Both the position numbers and the translations under genes were made by a program. A DNA stretch of 64,000 nt from Bradyrhizobium sp. CCGB12 (lineage in GTDB: Bacteria > Pseudomonadota > Alphaproteobacteria > Rhizobiales > Xanthobacteraceae): NCBI RefSeq assembly GCF_024199845.1, contig NZ_JANADO010000001.1, positions 4,092,001-4,156,000 on the forward strand, read 5' to 3'. This document shows positions 26,688-35,222 of this stretch, piece after piece; positions within the stretch are counted from its first letter, which is position 1; each line of letters starts with the position of its first letter. The notes beneath the pieces were generated by a model, which was not told the origin of the DNA, searched no databases, and saw only the letters and a list, made by a program, of their open reading frames with translations.

Positions 26688-27472
26688 TGGCGGGCGAGAT
26701 GAAGCAGTGGCTGCGCTTCCGCCACGCCGGCACGACCGGCTTCGGCACGCTGACACCGTCAGGCATCAGCGTGCACGAGGGCGAGATGTTCGGCCGCAAC
26801 GCGGCTACCGGCAAGACGCTGGCGCTGCCTGAGGTCGAGCTGCTCGCGCCCTGCGCGCCCAGCAAGATCGTCGCGCTCTGGAACAACTTTCACGCGCTCG
26901 CCGCCAAGCTGAACCAGCCCGAGCCGCCGGAGCCGCTTTATCTGCTCAAGGCCACCACCAGCATCACGACACCCGGCGCCGTGATCCGCCGCCCCTCTTA
27001 CTACGACGGCAAGACCACCTATGAGGGCGAGCTCGGCATCGTCATCGGCAAGACCTGCGCCCGCGTCTCGCCTGGCGAAGCCGACAGCTTCATCTTCGGC
27101 TACACCTGCGTCAACGACATCACCGCCAACGACATCTTGACCCGCGACCCGACCTTCCCGCAATGGGCGCGCGCGAAGGGCATCGACGGTTACGGCCCGT
27201 TCGGCCCCCTCATTGCGACCGGCCTCGATCCGGCGAGGCTCGTGGTCCGCACCATCCTCAACGGCGCGGAGCGGCAGAACTATCCGATCTCGGACATGAT
27301 CTTCAGCGCGCAGGAGCTCGTCAGCAGGATCTCCCACGACATGACCCTGCTCCCTGGCGACCTCATTGCGGTGGGCACCTCGGTCGGCGTCGGCGTGATG
27401 AAGGAGCCGGTGAACGCCGTGACTGTCGCGATCGACGGCATCGGCGAGCTCACCAACGAGTTTCGGCTGTAG
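26684..27472 (+). CDS. Fumarylacetoacetate-hydrolase-family protein
   Basis: 262 aa. The metal-binding triad of the FAH fold is visible as Glu114 and Glu116 (YEGELGIVIG) and Asp145 (GYTCVNDITAND). GDLIAVGTSVGVG and the preceding HDMTLLPGD motif complete the active-site lid. Family members hydrolyse or decarboxylate 2-keto acids (acylpyruvate hydrolase, oxaloacetate decarboxylase, 2-hydroxyhepta-2,4-diene-1,7-dioate isomerase). Translationally coupled to the upstream PanE-like gene. The exact reaction cannot be told from sequence. Confidence 0.88.
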   Translation: MMAGEMKQWLRFRHAGTTGFGTLTPSGISVHEGEMFGRNAATGKTLALPEVELLAPCAPSKIVALWNNFHALAAKLNQPEPPEPLYLLKATTSITTPGAVIRRPSYYDGKTTYEGELGIVIGKTCARVSPGEADSFIFGYTCVNDITANDILTRDPTFPQWARAKGIDGYGPFGPLIATGLDPARLVVRTILNGAERQNYPISDMIFSAQELVSRISHDMTLLPGDLIAVGTSVGVGVMKEPVNAVTVAIDGIGELTNEFRL

Positions 27473-27710
27473 GGCGTGTACTCATAAGTGAGACGCTTGA
27501 TCTCGGTCGCGCCTGATGTCCGCTCGTCATTCAACAGCGGCAAAAAAGCGGACATCGTCGCAGGTCGCTAAAGGGCCATGTGTGGGCGGCTCCAGGTTGG
27601 CAAGGGTTTTCTTTACGCATGCGGCGGTAGTCGGGGCAGCCATGTGTTCGGCCTATTAGCGCGGTTCACGTGACCGCTGGCCATGATGCCCTCCGCGGAT
27701 CAGGTCCCGG
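27473..27710. other. Intergenic, mobile-element-derived debris with a small inverted repeat
   Basis: GATGTCCGCT (27515-27524) faces AGCGGACATC (27547-27556). The stretch has no supported gene and runs into the truncated transposase, so it probably represents decayed insertion-sequence DNA. Confidence 0.5.
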
Positions 27711-27935
27711 TCAAAAGCACACTGTATGCCCTAACGCCTGCAACTCGCGAGACCAATGGTGCGATGATGCGCAAGCCTCGATCCCCACCAGACAGGGCGG
27801 CAGCTTCTGAAAAAAAAACGCCAGGACGTGGCGGCGCTTCAACTGACGGCGGATGACCACTTGGCCGGCATCAACGCCGTGTACTTGGAAGACCGACTTC
27901 GCGATATCCAGACCGATTGTCGAAATTGACTGCAT
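27711..27935 (-). pseudogene. Truncated IS110-family transposase (N-terminal fragment)
   Basis: 74 aa from ATG 27935, with GGAG upstream. The sequence begins like IS110/IS1111 transposases (TIGLDIAKSVFQVHGVDA, then PPCLVGIEACASSHHWSREL, the start of the DEDD catalytic domain). It stops after GHTVCF, where full proteins continue for about 270 more residues. Only the first quarter remains, so it is inactive. The sequence upstream of its start (to about 28027) matches the IS left end, and a piece of this recurs at 30131. Confidence 0.8.
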
Positions 27936-27992
27936 AGCTTGCTCCTCCGAATCGTGGGAGCCTCAAAATGGCGCCCACTCCTTGGCGCTCTC

Positions 27993-28027
27993 GCGCCGGT
28001 GGAGGAGCCGTCCACGGCATCAAAAGC
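27993..28027. repeat. 35-bp IS-end-associated repeat, copy 1
   Basis: GCGCCGGTGGAGGAGCCGTC followed by CACGGCATCAAAAGC lies just upstream of the transposase remnant. It recurs at 30131-30165 in the same orientation with one mismatch. Confidence 0.85.
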
Positions 28028-28119
28028 AGAAGTCCCGATAGACCTCGAGAAGCACACCGACCGAAAGTTTGTTAGTCAGGCCAGCGAGGAGAGGAACACG
28101 TGACCAATTAATGCGGCGA

Positions 28120-29952
28120 TCAGTTGCATACCTCAAGCTGACGGCCAGACATTAACCCAGTGTTGCGTCCGATTCGATCCTCTTCCAGTCTGCATCCGCT
28201 TCTGACAGGCCGACATCCCGCCGGGCCGCAGAAAATCTGGCCGGCAGACTTGGCCTGTGAACCAGTGGGGACGGCTTCGCCCTTCTTTCTCTCGTCGTCT
28301 CGCGGCTTGGCATCCGGACGGGTCGCAACAGGCTTCTTATCCTGGACCTTCTCGCACTCGTTGCCGTCGTTGACCCGATAGCCTGTGCGGCAGGCGATCT
28401 TGACGCATGCGTCGCCATCAGCCTTGAACCCATGGTCGCAGACCAACGGGCAGACACGATCTTGCTTGCTCTTGATCGCATCAAGGGCATCGAAGCTCGC
28501 CAGTTTGGCGTCGAACTTGGTGCCAGCATACTTGTTGAACAGCGTCAGCGACCGCTGCGAGGTCGCGTTCCACTCTCCGTCCGCTGTTCCGATCAGACAT
28601 CCCACGCGACGGAGCTCGGACTGAATCAACTTAGCGGTCTCCTGCGGCGAGAGACTGGGCGGCGATTGCGTTGGGGCGACTGCCGCGACCTTTTGCTCTC
28701 CCTCTGGCGGCGTGTTGTCGGCTGGTTGTTTTGCAATCAGCTCGGCAGCCGCCTTGTCGTTTTCGACCTTGTCGTCCAACGCCTTCTTGGCTACGGCGGC
28801 TTCGGCATCCTTCCTGCGCTGCTCGGCGGCGGCCGCCTTGGCCTCCTCGACCTGCTTGGTCTTCTCAGCCGCAATTCGTGCGTTCTCTGCAGCCTTGGCG
28901 GCCGCCGCCGCCTTTTCCTGCTCCGCCTTGTTCGCGCGCTCAGCCGTGAGCCGCGCCTTTTCGTCCTCAGCCTGGCGCGCCTTGGTCGCTGCAGCCGCGC
29001 GCGCCTCTTCGGCTGCAACGTTCTTCAGCTGCGCGCGAGCCAGGCCGGCATAGAACCCGTCGGGATAGGCCTGGAGGAATGCTTCCCATCCGTCCCGGTT
29101 TCCTGTCTGCAGCGCAAGCTCATAGTCCCTGCGGATTCCATCCTGCGAATTCGCTTGCGGCCCTTGCGGCGCCGCTGCCACAGGCTTCGCAGGAATCAGC
29201 GCCAAGTCATCGCCGCCGAGCGAACCGTAGACATAGGGCTCCTGCTTGTTGCCAGTTTTCTTCAAAACATCGTCGCGGACGAAGCGAAATGCCTTCCCCA
29301 GATCCAGCCCCGGCGTGGGGAGGCGCTCGACCAGGGCCGCCGCGAATGGACTGTTTTTGGAGTCGCCATCTGACGCCGTCGACCCCGCCTTCGCTGCGAA
29401 AGCAATCATTGTGTTCGGACTGGTCGGCTCGATCTTGGCGAGGCCGCGCCCGATGGCGCGCGAAGCGATCGTCCGCTTCATAGTCTTGGCGAACGGATTG
29501 TCCCGGCAGGCATCGAGAATGACAAGGCGGAGCTGCTTCGCGGGTTCGACCGCAAACAGCGCGCGGTCCAGAGCAATCGTCTCGTCGAGGACGTCGCTAT
29601 CCCTCTCCAGCGTTGCGTCCGTGGGGATCAGATAGTTGGTGCCATCAAGTTCGATGCCGTGACCGGCGTAGTAGATCACGGCGACCTCGGCATTCCTGGT
29701 CTTGTCGCCGAAGTCACGCAGTGCCCTCCGCATCTCCGCGACATTGAGGTCAAGCTTGATGTCGACGGCGTCGAATCCGGCCTTCTTGAACATGCCACCG
29801 ACCAGAGTGGCATCGTTCGCCGGGTTGGTGAGCCGGGACACGTTCTTGTAGGCCGAATTGCCGATAACCAGCGCCACACGCCGTTCGGCGATCGCCGGCC
29901 CGCATCCCAGCCACACGGCAAAAAGGATCAAAAGAAAACGAAGCGCGCCCAT
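28120..29952 (-). CDS. Secreted caspase-like (peptidase C14) protein with Ala/Lys/Glu-rich coiled coil
   Basis: 610 aa. Signal peptide 1-22 (ending GPAIAE). The caspase fold spans 24-245: RVALVIGNSAY, the catalytic His98 in YYAGHGIE and Cys149 in ILDACRDNP, with SPFAAALVERL after it. Residues 275-315 form a short helical repeat resembling the 'W..FL..YP.G.Y...A' motif. Residues 315-410 are a charged coiled coil. Two Cys-rich segments follow near 500-550 (CPLVCDHGFKADGDACVKIAC, written in two parts elsewhere in bacterial repeats). It probably acts in the periplasm or envelope; substrates unknown. The gene lies between two copies of a 35-bp IS-associated sequence, suggesting past mobilisation. 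Being exported, it is unlikely to be a cytosolic defence caspase. Confidence 0.85.
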   Translation of the reverse strand: MGALRFLLILFAVWLGCGPAIAERRVALVIGNSAYKNVSRLTNPANDATLVGGMFKKAGFDAVDIKLDLNVAEMRRALRDFGDKTRNAEVAVIYYAGHGIELDGTNYLIPTDATLERDSDVLDETIALDRALFAVEPAKQLRLVILDACRDNPFAKTMKRTIASRAIGRGLAKIEPTSPNTMIAFAAKAGSTASDGDSKNSPFAAALVERLPTPGLDLGKAFRFVRDDVLKKTGNKQEPYVYGSLGGDDLALIPAKPVAAAPQGPQANSQDGIRRDYELALQTGNRDGWEAFLQAYPDGFYAGLARAQLKNVAAEEARAAAATKARQAEDEKARLTAERANKAEQEKAAAAAKAAENARIAAEKTKQVEEAKAAAAEQRRKDAEAAVAKKALDDKVENDKAAAELIAKQPADNTPPEGEQKVAAVAPTQSPPSLSPQETAKLIQSELRRVGCLIGTADGEWNATSQRSLTLFNKYAGTKFDAKLASFDALDAIKSKQDRVCPLVCDHGFKADGDACVKIACRTGYRVNDGNECEKVQDKKPVATRPDAKPRDDERKKGEAVPTGSQAKSAGQIFCGPAGCRPVRSGCRLEEDRIGRNTGLMSGRQLEVCN

Positions 29953-30251
29953 TACAGCCCCAAATCAATTGCGAGCAGCGTAGTCACAGCCTGCCCGAAG
30001 GCAAGTGGGCCTTATGTGAGATGAGTCACTAAGCCAAATCGCCGAAACATTCTTCCGTCTGACGAAAAGAAGGTCGGAAGATGCGGACCTTTGCGTGACC
30101 ATCGTCACAGATCGGCGGCTTGCCTTTCTGGCGCCGGTGGAGGAGCCGTCCACAGCATCAAAAGCGGACCTTGGCGGCGCCGAAATGGCGTCTGCTTTAT
30201 GATCGAGAGACAACGTCTCTTTTAGCGCCATTGAGCGGATAGCAGCCACTT
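29953..30251. other. Intergenic region containing IS-end repeat copy 2
   Basis: 299 bp. The right half carries the 35-bp repeat (30131-30165) and adjacent sequence likely derived from an insertion-sequence end. The caspase promoter must lie in the left half; no clear boxes can be assigned. Confidence 0.5.
30131..30165. repeat. 35-bp IS-end-associated repeat, copy 2
   Basis: Matches 27993-28027 with one substitution (CCACAGC versus CCACGGC), direct orientation, 2.1 kb apart. No transposase sequence adjoins it. Confidence 0.85.
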
Positions 30252-30920
30252 TCAATTCGTCGTGGTCTTGCCGCCGCGCATGGACACGAGCTTTTCCTCA
30301 CGAAATCGGAGAATGAGCCATGCGGTCTCATCAAAACCGTCTGCGAGCTTTCCGTGGTGAGAATACACCATCTGAGCAGCTTCCGACTTCGACGGCGGTC
30401 CCAGCGCCGTGACTACCTCCAAACGCGACATACCTAAATGCAGCTTGCCGTCGAAGACGACGGGCGCGAACTTTTCCGGGATGATGGCGCAATCGGTCGA
30501 GGTCTCGGTGTCTTTCTCGGTGAGCTCTTCAACGACCTCTGTGACGAGATGGTCCGGGCCGCCCATCTCTCCGCTGGACACGGCCCATAGTCGATACTGC
30601 GCGCGCCTATAACACAGCCAATAGACACTATCTCCAGCGTCGCCCTGGTGTTGGATGGTCCCTTCGCCCACGGCTTCGCGAACCGCGCCGAGCCGCGTCT
30701 TCTCGAAGCGGCCTGCGAATGCGCCTAGCGAAAAGCGGGTCGCCAATCTCTTCACGACTGTCGGCGGCACGCGCTCGAACGCATGTTCGCTGACTGGGGG
30801 CGGAGGTGTCTGCGCGGAGCAGTCGTCCGCGGGGATCGCGAAAAGGAGAAGCAGCAAGAAGAGCGTCTTTCGACCACCAACTCCGAATTGCCCTACATTG
30901 AAGGTTGAGCGCTTCTGCAT
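30252..30920 (-). CDS. Secreted hypothetical protein
   Basis: 222 aa. The N-terminus has a long n-region, then a hydrophobic core TLFLLLLLFAIPA (19-31) and a likely cleavage near CSAQ. The mature protein is mixed alpha/beta. Its last 60 residues (LHLGMSRLEVVTALGPPSKSE, then VYSHHG and LILRFREEKLVSM) resemble the 'G.s..ev...lG.P' beta-hairpin seen in BamE/SmpA-like domains, though the match is weak. The ribosome site is poor. It lies upstream of the caspase gene on the same strand, separated by 299 bp. Confidence 0.55.
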   Translation of the reverse strand: MQKRSTFNVGQFGVGGRKTLFLLLLLFAIPADDCSAQTPPPPVSEHAFERVPPTVVKRLATRFSLGAFAGRFEKTRLGAVREAVGEGTIQHQGDAGDSVYWLCYRRAQYRLWAVSSGEMGGPDHLVTEVVEELTEKDTETSTDCAIIPEKFAPVVFDGKLHLGMSRLEVVTALGPPSKSEAAQMVYSHHGKLADGFDETAWLILRFREEKLVSMRGGKTTTN

Positions 30921-31344
30921 AGCTCAATCGCTCATCATTTTTGGCTCAAAGCTTTCTTCACCCGCCCGATCGCTTCTGGGGCGTCGGGAGCGGTGGGGAT
31001 GGCCTATCGCTATTTCCCCGAACCCTCTTCCGACCCTTGGTCGGGGTCACAATTCAAATGGTTCATACACGAACTCGGACAGCTTCCGGTCCGGGTCACA
31101 AGCGGTAATGCTCTAACCGATCAGACCATTTCCACTCAGCCATCAAAAGCCATCGTCGTCATTTATGGGTGCACGCCCTAGTGCTCTCCATCATTCCGGG
31201 ACGCGACGACGTCGCGAGCCCGGAATGAAGGCTCGTCGGCTATTTGCTCTGCAGCGCAGCAAAATTGATCCAGCGCAAATCGGCCGTCGCGGCCAACGCT
31301 ATCCTTCCCGCAAGAAATCAATTTCTGATGCCAGGGAGGACGCC
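30921..31344. other. Intergenic region with hairpin, no supported gene
   Basis: 424 bp. A palindromic element at 31192-31227 (CATTCCGGG pairing with CCCGGAATG, inner CGCGAC/GTCGCG) is a hairpin repeat. The motif GGTC(G/C)GGGTCACAA occurs twice near 31040 and 31090. A 60-codon plus-strand frame from 30999 has no family resemblance and is not counted as a gene. Confidence 0.5.
31192..31227. repeat. Palindromic hairpin element (CATTCCGGG...CCCGGAATG)
   Basis: A 36-bp near-perfect inverted repeat. Related GGCCCGGGATGA and ATCCGGGATCC pieces recur at 31494-31525, so a degenerate partner flanks the small membrane gene. Confidence 0.7.
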
Positions 31345-31464
31345 ATGACGAATGCCGGCAATGCACTTTTGTGGACGGCCCTGTACTTCGTTCTCTCGTT
31401 CGCTGCGATTTTCGTGGTCTGGTTCGCCGACAAGATGCGCTCGAACTTCCTCGGAAAGCGATAG
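31345..31464 (+). CDS. 39-aa single-span membrane peptide
   Basis: ATG 31345 has AGGGAGGA 4 nt upstream, a strong site. The protein is one hydrophobic helix (ALLWTALYFVLSFAAIFVVWF, about residues 7-27) with a basic tail (KMRSNFLGKR), giving an N-out/C-in orientation by the positive-inside rule. Such small membrane proteins are often conserved in rhizobia, but no family name can be given. Confidence 0.55.
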   Translation: MTNAGNALLWTALYFVLSFAAIFVVWFADKMRSNFLGKR

Positions 31465-31758
31465 ACCGATCGGGTGAGAACAAGCGGTGTCGAGGCCCGG
31501 GATGAACGAAGCGATATCCGGGATCCATGCTTCCGTAGAGAACCCGCAATATCGCTTGGCTCATGCGGGCTACAAAAGCTGCGCGCGCTCATTGCGCCGC
31601 CGAAACGACGGGACACATCACATCTCCGCGCGCCCGATAGATGCCGCCAACATGTCCCGCGCTTGCCGCAACTTGGACGCATTCGGCCGCCCTTCTGTGA
31701 CGCGTGTCTGGGGGCACGGCTCTGCCGTGTTTGGACCAAACCTTCTAGGGGTATCAAC

Positions 31759-31956
31759 GTGAAGAAGATTGTAATTGCTCTGGGTGCTACGCTTGCTCTG
31801 GTGACGGCCGCGAACGCTGCGGATCTGCCGCGCCGCCAGCCCGTGCCGGCCTATCCCGCCGAGCAGGCGCAGATCGGCAAGATGCCGATTGGCAAGAGCC
31901 CGGTTGGAAAGGCCCCGATCGGCAAGGCGCCCGGCCCGGTCGCAGCGCGCTACTGA
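31759..31956 (+). CDS. Small secreted protein with tandem (I/V)GK(x)P pentapeptide repeats
   Basis: 65 aa, GTG start at 31759 preceded by AGGGG with 8-nt spacing. Signal peptide MKKIVIALGATLALVTAANA, then ADLPRRQPVPAYPAEQ. Four consecutive pentapeptides follow: IGKMP, IGKSP, VGKAP, IGKAP. The tail is GPVAARY. The basic, proline-spaced repeat suggests an extended cell-envelope-binding peptide. Function unknown; the following secreted gene begins 48 bp downstream. Confidence 0.65.
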   Translation: MKKIVIALGATLALVTAANAADLPRRQPVPAYPAEQAQIGKMPIGKSPVGKAPIGKAPGPVAARY

Positions 31957-32004
31957 GGCGCAACACGAACCTGCGTAGGCGGCCGAGAGTCGAGGGGGCA
32001 TCGC

Positions 32005-32655
32005 GTGACGTACAAACCTGATCGATCGGGATCCTGCATCCTCGCGGGCTTCGCGCTCGCGGCCATGATCGCATGCATGATGCCCTCGGCCTCGGCCCAT
32101 GAAGCGAACAAGCGCGTTGCCGATGCGAACGCGCTTGCTACTGCTGACACCGCATCACGACCTCAGCCGCCAGCGACGCGGCGTCCCGTCGCGCGCGCGG
32201 AGAAAGGTCCGTACTACGTCGACTTCCGCGCCCGCACGGCCGCGAGCTGGGGCCACGCCTTCGTCTGGTACGGCAAGACCAGCGAGCGCGCGGTCGAGGT
32301 CGCGGGCCTCACGCCGGCCGGCGACACGCTTGCTTACGTGCTCGGCCACATCACCTTTGTGCCCTCCGAGACCGGCGCGAGCTACGGCGATCTCGATCCG
32401 GAATATCTGACCGCGAGCTATCGCGTCTATCTCAACGAGGCCGACGCCAAGCGCGTGTTCGCCTACATCAAGAAACTGCAGGCAAACTCGCCGGTGTGGA
32501 ACGCCGAGACCACCAACTGCACCGGCTTCATCGGCGACATCGCCGAGTTCATGGGATTGAAGGTCCCCTACCGCTGGCAGCGCCCGGAAAACTTCGTCAA
32601 CAGCCTCAAGGAAATCAACGGCGGCCGCCAGATGGTGCGGCTGTCGGCGGAGTAG
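32005..32655 (+). CDS. Secreted protein with possible permuted NlpC/P60-like His/Cys pair
   Basis: 216 aa. Signal or anchor residues 10-32 end PSASAH. A low-complexity linker leads to a globular domain beginning at about 68 (GPYYVDFRARTAASWGHAFVWYG). His84 in that GHAFVWYG strand and Cys172 in TTNCTGFIGDIAEFMG give a His-before-Cys order, seen in circularly permuted NlpC/P60-type and related enzymes. Catalysis is therefore possible but unproven. The export signal and the neighbouring secreted peptide suggest an envelope role. Confidence 0.6.
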   Translation: MTYKPDRSGSCILAGFALAAMIACMMPSASAHEANKRVADANALATADTASRPQPPATRRPVARAEKGPYYVDFRARTAASWGHAFVWYGKTSERAVEVAGLTPAGDTLAYVLGHITFVPSETGASYGDLDPEYLTASYRVYLNEADAKRVFAYIKKLQANSPVWNAETTNCTGFIGDIAEFMGLKVPYRWQRPENFVNSLKEINGGRQMVRLSAE

Positions 32656-32686
32656 CTGGCCGGAGCGCGTCCGCATATCCCTCCAA

Positions 32687-32808
32687 CGTCGTCCTGGCGA
32701 AAGCCAGGACCCATTACCCCGGTCAGCGCTATCGGGCACGCCGCGGCCACCATTGCGCCAAACAACATCTCCCTGTGGTTATGGGTCCTGGCTTTCGCCA
32801 GGACGACG
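32687..32808. repeat. Hairpin repeat with perfect 28-bp inverted arms
   Basis: The arm at 32687-32714 (core GTCCTGGCGAAAGCCAGGAC) is the exact reverse complement of 32781-32808, with a 66-bp spacer. It is an intergenic mosaic repeat of a type common in Bradyrhizobium. It occupies most of the 321-bp gap before the nitronate monooxygenase gene. Confidence 0.9.
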
Positions 32809-32901
32809 GCGGTGGATGCGGCAAGCGTAACCGCTCCAATTATCCGCCCCGTGGAATCACCCCCTCCCGCCCGCATGAAAGCCCGCACGGCGGCGCAATA
32901 G

Positions 32902-33972
<1,071 letters not shown>

Positions 33973-33997
33973 TCACTTCAAGAGGCGAGAGTAATTC

Positions 33998-34969
33998 ATG
34001 AAGGCTTATGTGTATGGCCCTGACGGCGCTCAGATTTCCGACGTCGCTCAACCGAAACCCAAGGGCACGCAGGTGCTGGTGCGCGTCCGCGCCTGTGGCC
34101 TCAATCGCGCCGACACCGGCATGCGCAAGGGCCACGCCCATGGCGCGGCCGGCGGCGTCGGCACCGTGCTCGGCATGGAATGGGCCGGCGAAGTCGCCGA
34201 GCTCGGGCCCGACGCAAAAGGCGTAGAGGTCGGCGACCGCATCATGGGCTCGGGCGGCGCTGCCTTCGCCGAATATACGCTCGCCGATCACGGCCGGCTG
34301 TTCCGCGCACCCTCGAACATGAATTTCGAGGAGGCCGCCACCCTCCCCGTCGCGCTCGCGACCATGCACAACGCCGTCGTCACCATCGGCGGCGTGCAGC
34401 CGGGCCAAACCGTGTTGATCCAGGGCGCCAGCTCCGGCGTCGGCCTGATGGCGATGCAGATCGCCAGGCTCAAGGGCGCAAAGCTCGTGATCGGCTCGTC
34501 GACCGACGCCTATCGCCGCGGCCGGCTGAAGGAATACGGCGCCGATCTCGCCGTCGACAGCTCCGATCCGAAATGGGTCGACGACGTCCTGAAGGCAACG
34601 AACGGCGAAGGCGTCGATCTCATCGTCGACCAGGTCTCGGGCAAAGTCGCGAGCCAGAACCTCGCCGCGACGAAGATCAAGGGCCGGATCGTCAATGTCG
34701 GCCGGCTCGGCGGCACCCATGCCGACTTCAACTTCGACCTGCATGCCGCGCGCCGCATCGATTATGTCGGCGTCACCTTCCGCACCCGCACCATCGAGGA
34801 GGTCCGCGAGATCTTCGAGGAGGTCCGCAAGGACATCTGGGGCGCGGTGGAATCGCGCAAACTGCAACTGCCGATCGACAAGGTTTATCCGTTCGACCAG
34901 ATCGACCAGGCGTTCGAGCACATGGAGGCGAACAAGCATCTGGGGAAGATCGTCGTGACGGTGCCGTAG
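33998..34969 (+). CDS. Zinc-independent medium-chain dehydrogenase/reductase (quinone-oxidoreductase type)
   Basis: 323 aa. The GroES-like N-terminus has LNRADTGMRKGHAH and GMEWAGEVAELG. The Rossmann domain carries VLIQGASSGVGLMAMQIARLKGAKLVIGSS for NADPH. The structural and catalytic zinc ligands of alcohol dehydrogenases are absent, which places it with quinone oxidoreductases/enoyl reductases. It probably acts with the upstream flavin enzyme on small unsaturated or nitro compounds (inference). Confidence 0.88.
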   Translation: MKAYVYGPDGAQISDVAQPKPKGTQVLVRVRACGLNRADTGMRKGHAHGAAGGVGTVLGMEWAGEVAELGPDAKGVEVGDRIMGSGGAAFAEYTLADHGRLFRAPSNMNFEEAATLPVALATMHNAVVTIGGVQPGQTVLIQGASSGVGLMAMQIARLKGAKLVIGSSTDAYRRGRLKEYGADLAVDSSDPKWVDDVLKATNGEGVDLIVDQVSGKVASQNLAATKIKGRIVNVGRLGGTHADFNFDLHAARRIDYVGVTFRTRTIEEVREIFEEVRKDIWGAVESRKLQLPIDKVYPFDQIDQAFEHMEANKHLGKIVVTVP

Positions 34970-34996
34970 GCGGCGCTCCGCGTCCAGATACCCCCA

Positions 34997-35090
34997 GTAG
35001 GGTGGGCAAAGCGAAGCGTGCCCACCATAGGCGGCGGATCAGGAGACACCTGCTGGTGGGCACGGCGCTACGCGCCTTTGCCTACCCTAC
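34997..35090. repeat. Hairpin repeat element (GTAGGGTGGGCAAAG...CTTTGCCTACCCTAC type)
   Basis: Outer arms GTAGGGTGGGCAAAGCG and CGCCTTTGCCTACCCTAC are imperfect inverted repeats, and inner GTGCCCACCA faces TGGTGGGCAC. This is another Bradyrhizobium-type intergenic mosaic element. Confidence 0.85.
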
Positions 35091-35222
35091 GAGACCGAGC
35101 TAGTGGCATAAGCCAGCATTCAATTCGGAAGCATTCGCAATAGCTTTGCTCCTGCAACTCACTTGCGACGATAGCTGTGGATCGTCGCTTGATGTTCAGC
35201 CTTAGGCTGCTAAATCCCCGCC

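Noticed and set aside
28120..29952. Caspase gene as a cytosolic antiphage effector
   Set aside because: A clear signal peptide indicates export, and no sensor or TPR partner gene is adjacent.
30993..31181. 60-codon plus-strand frame in an intergenic region
   Set aside because: No family resemblance, composition like intergenic DNA, and it overlaps repeated short motifs.
35103..35120. TGGCAT occurrence before the CDF gene
   Set aside because: Only one arm is present; the expected ATRCCA arm after five bases is missing.
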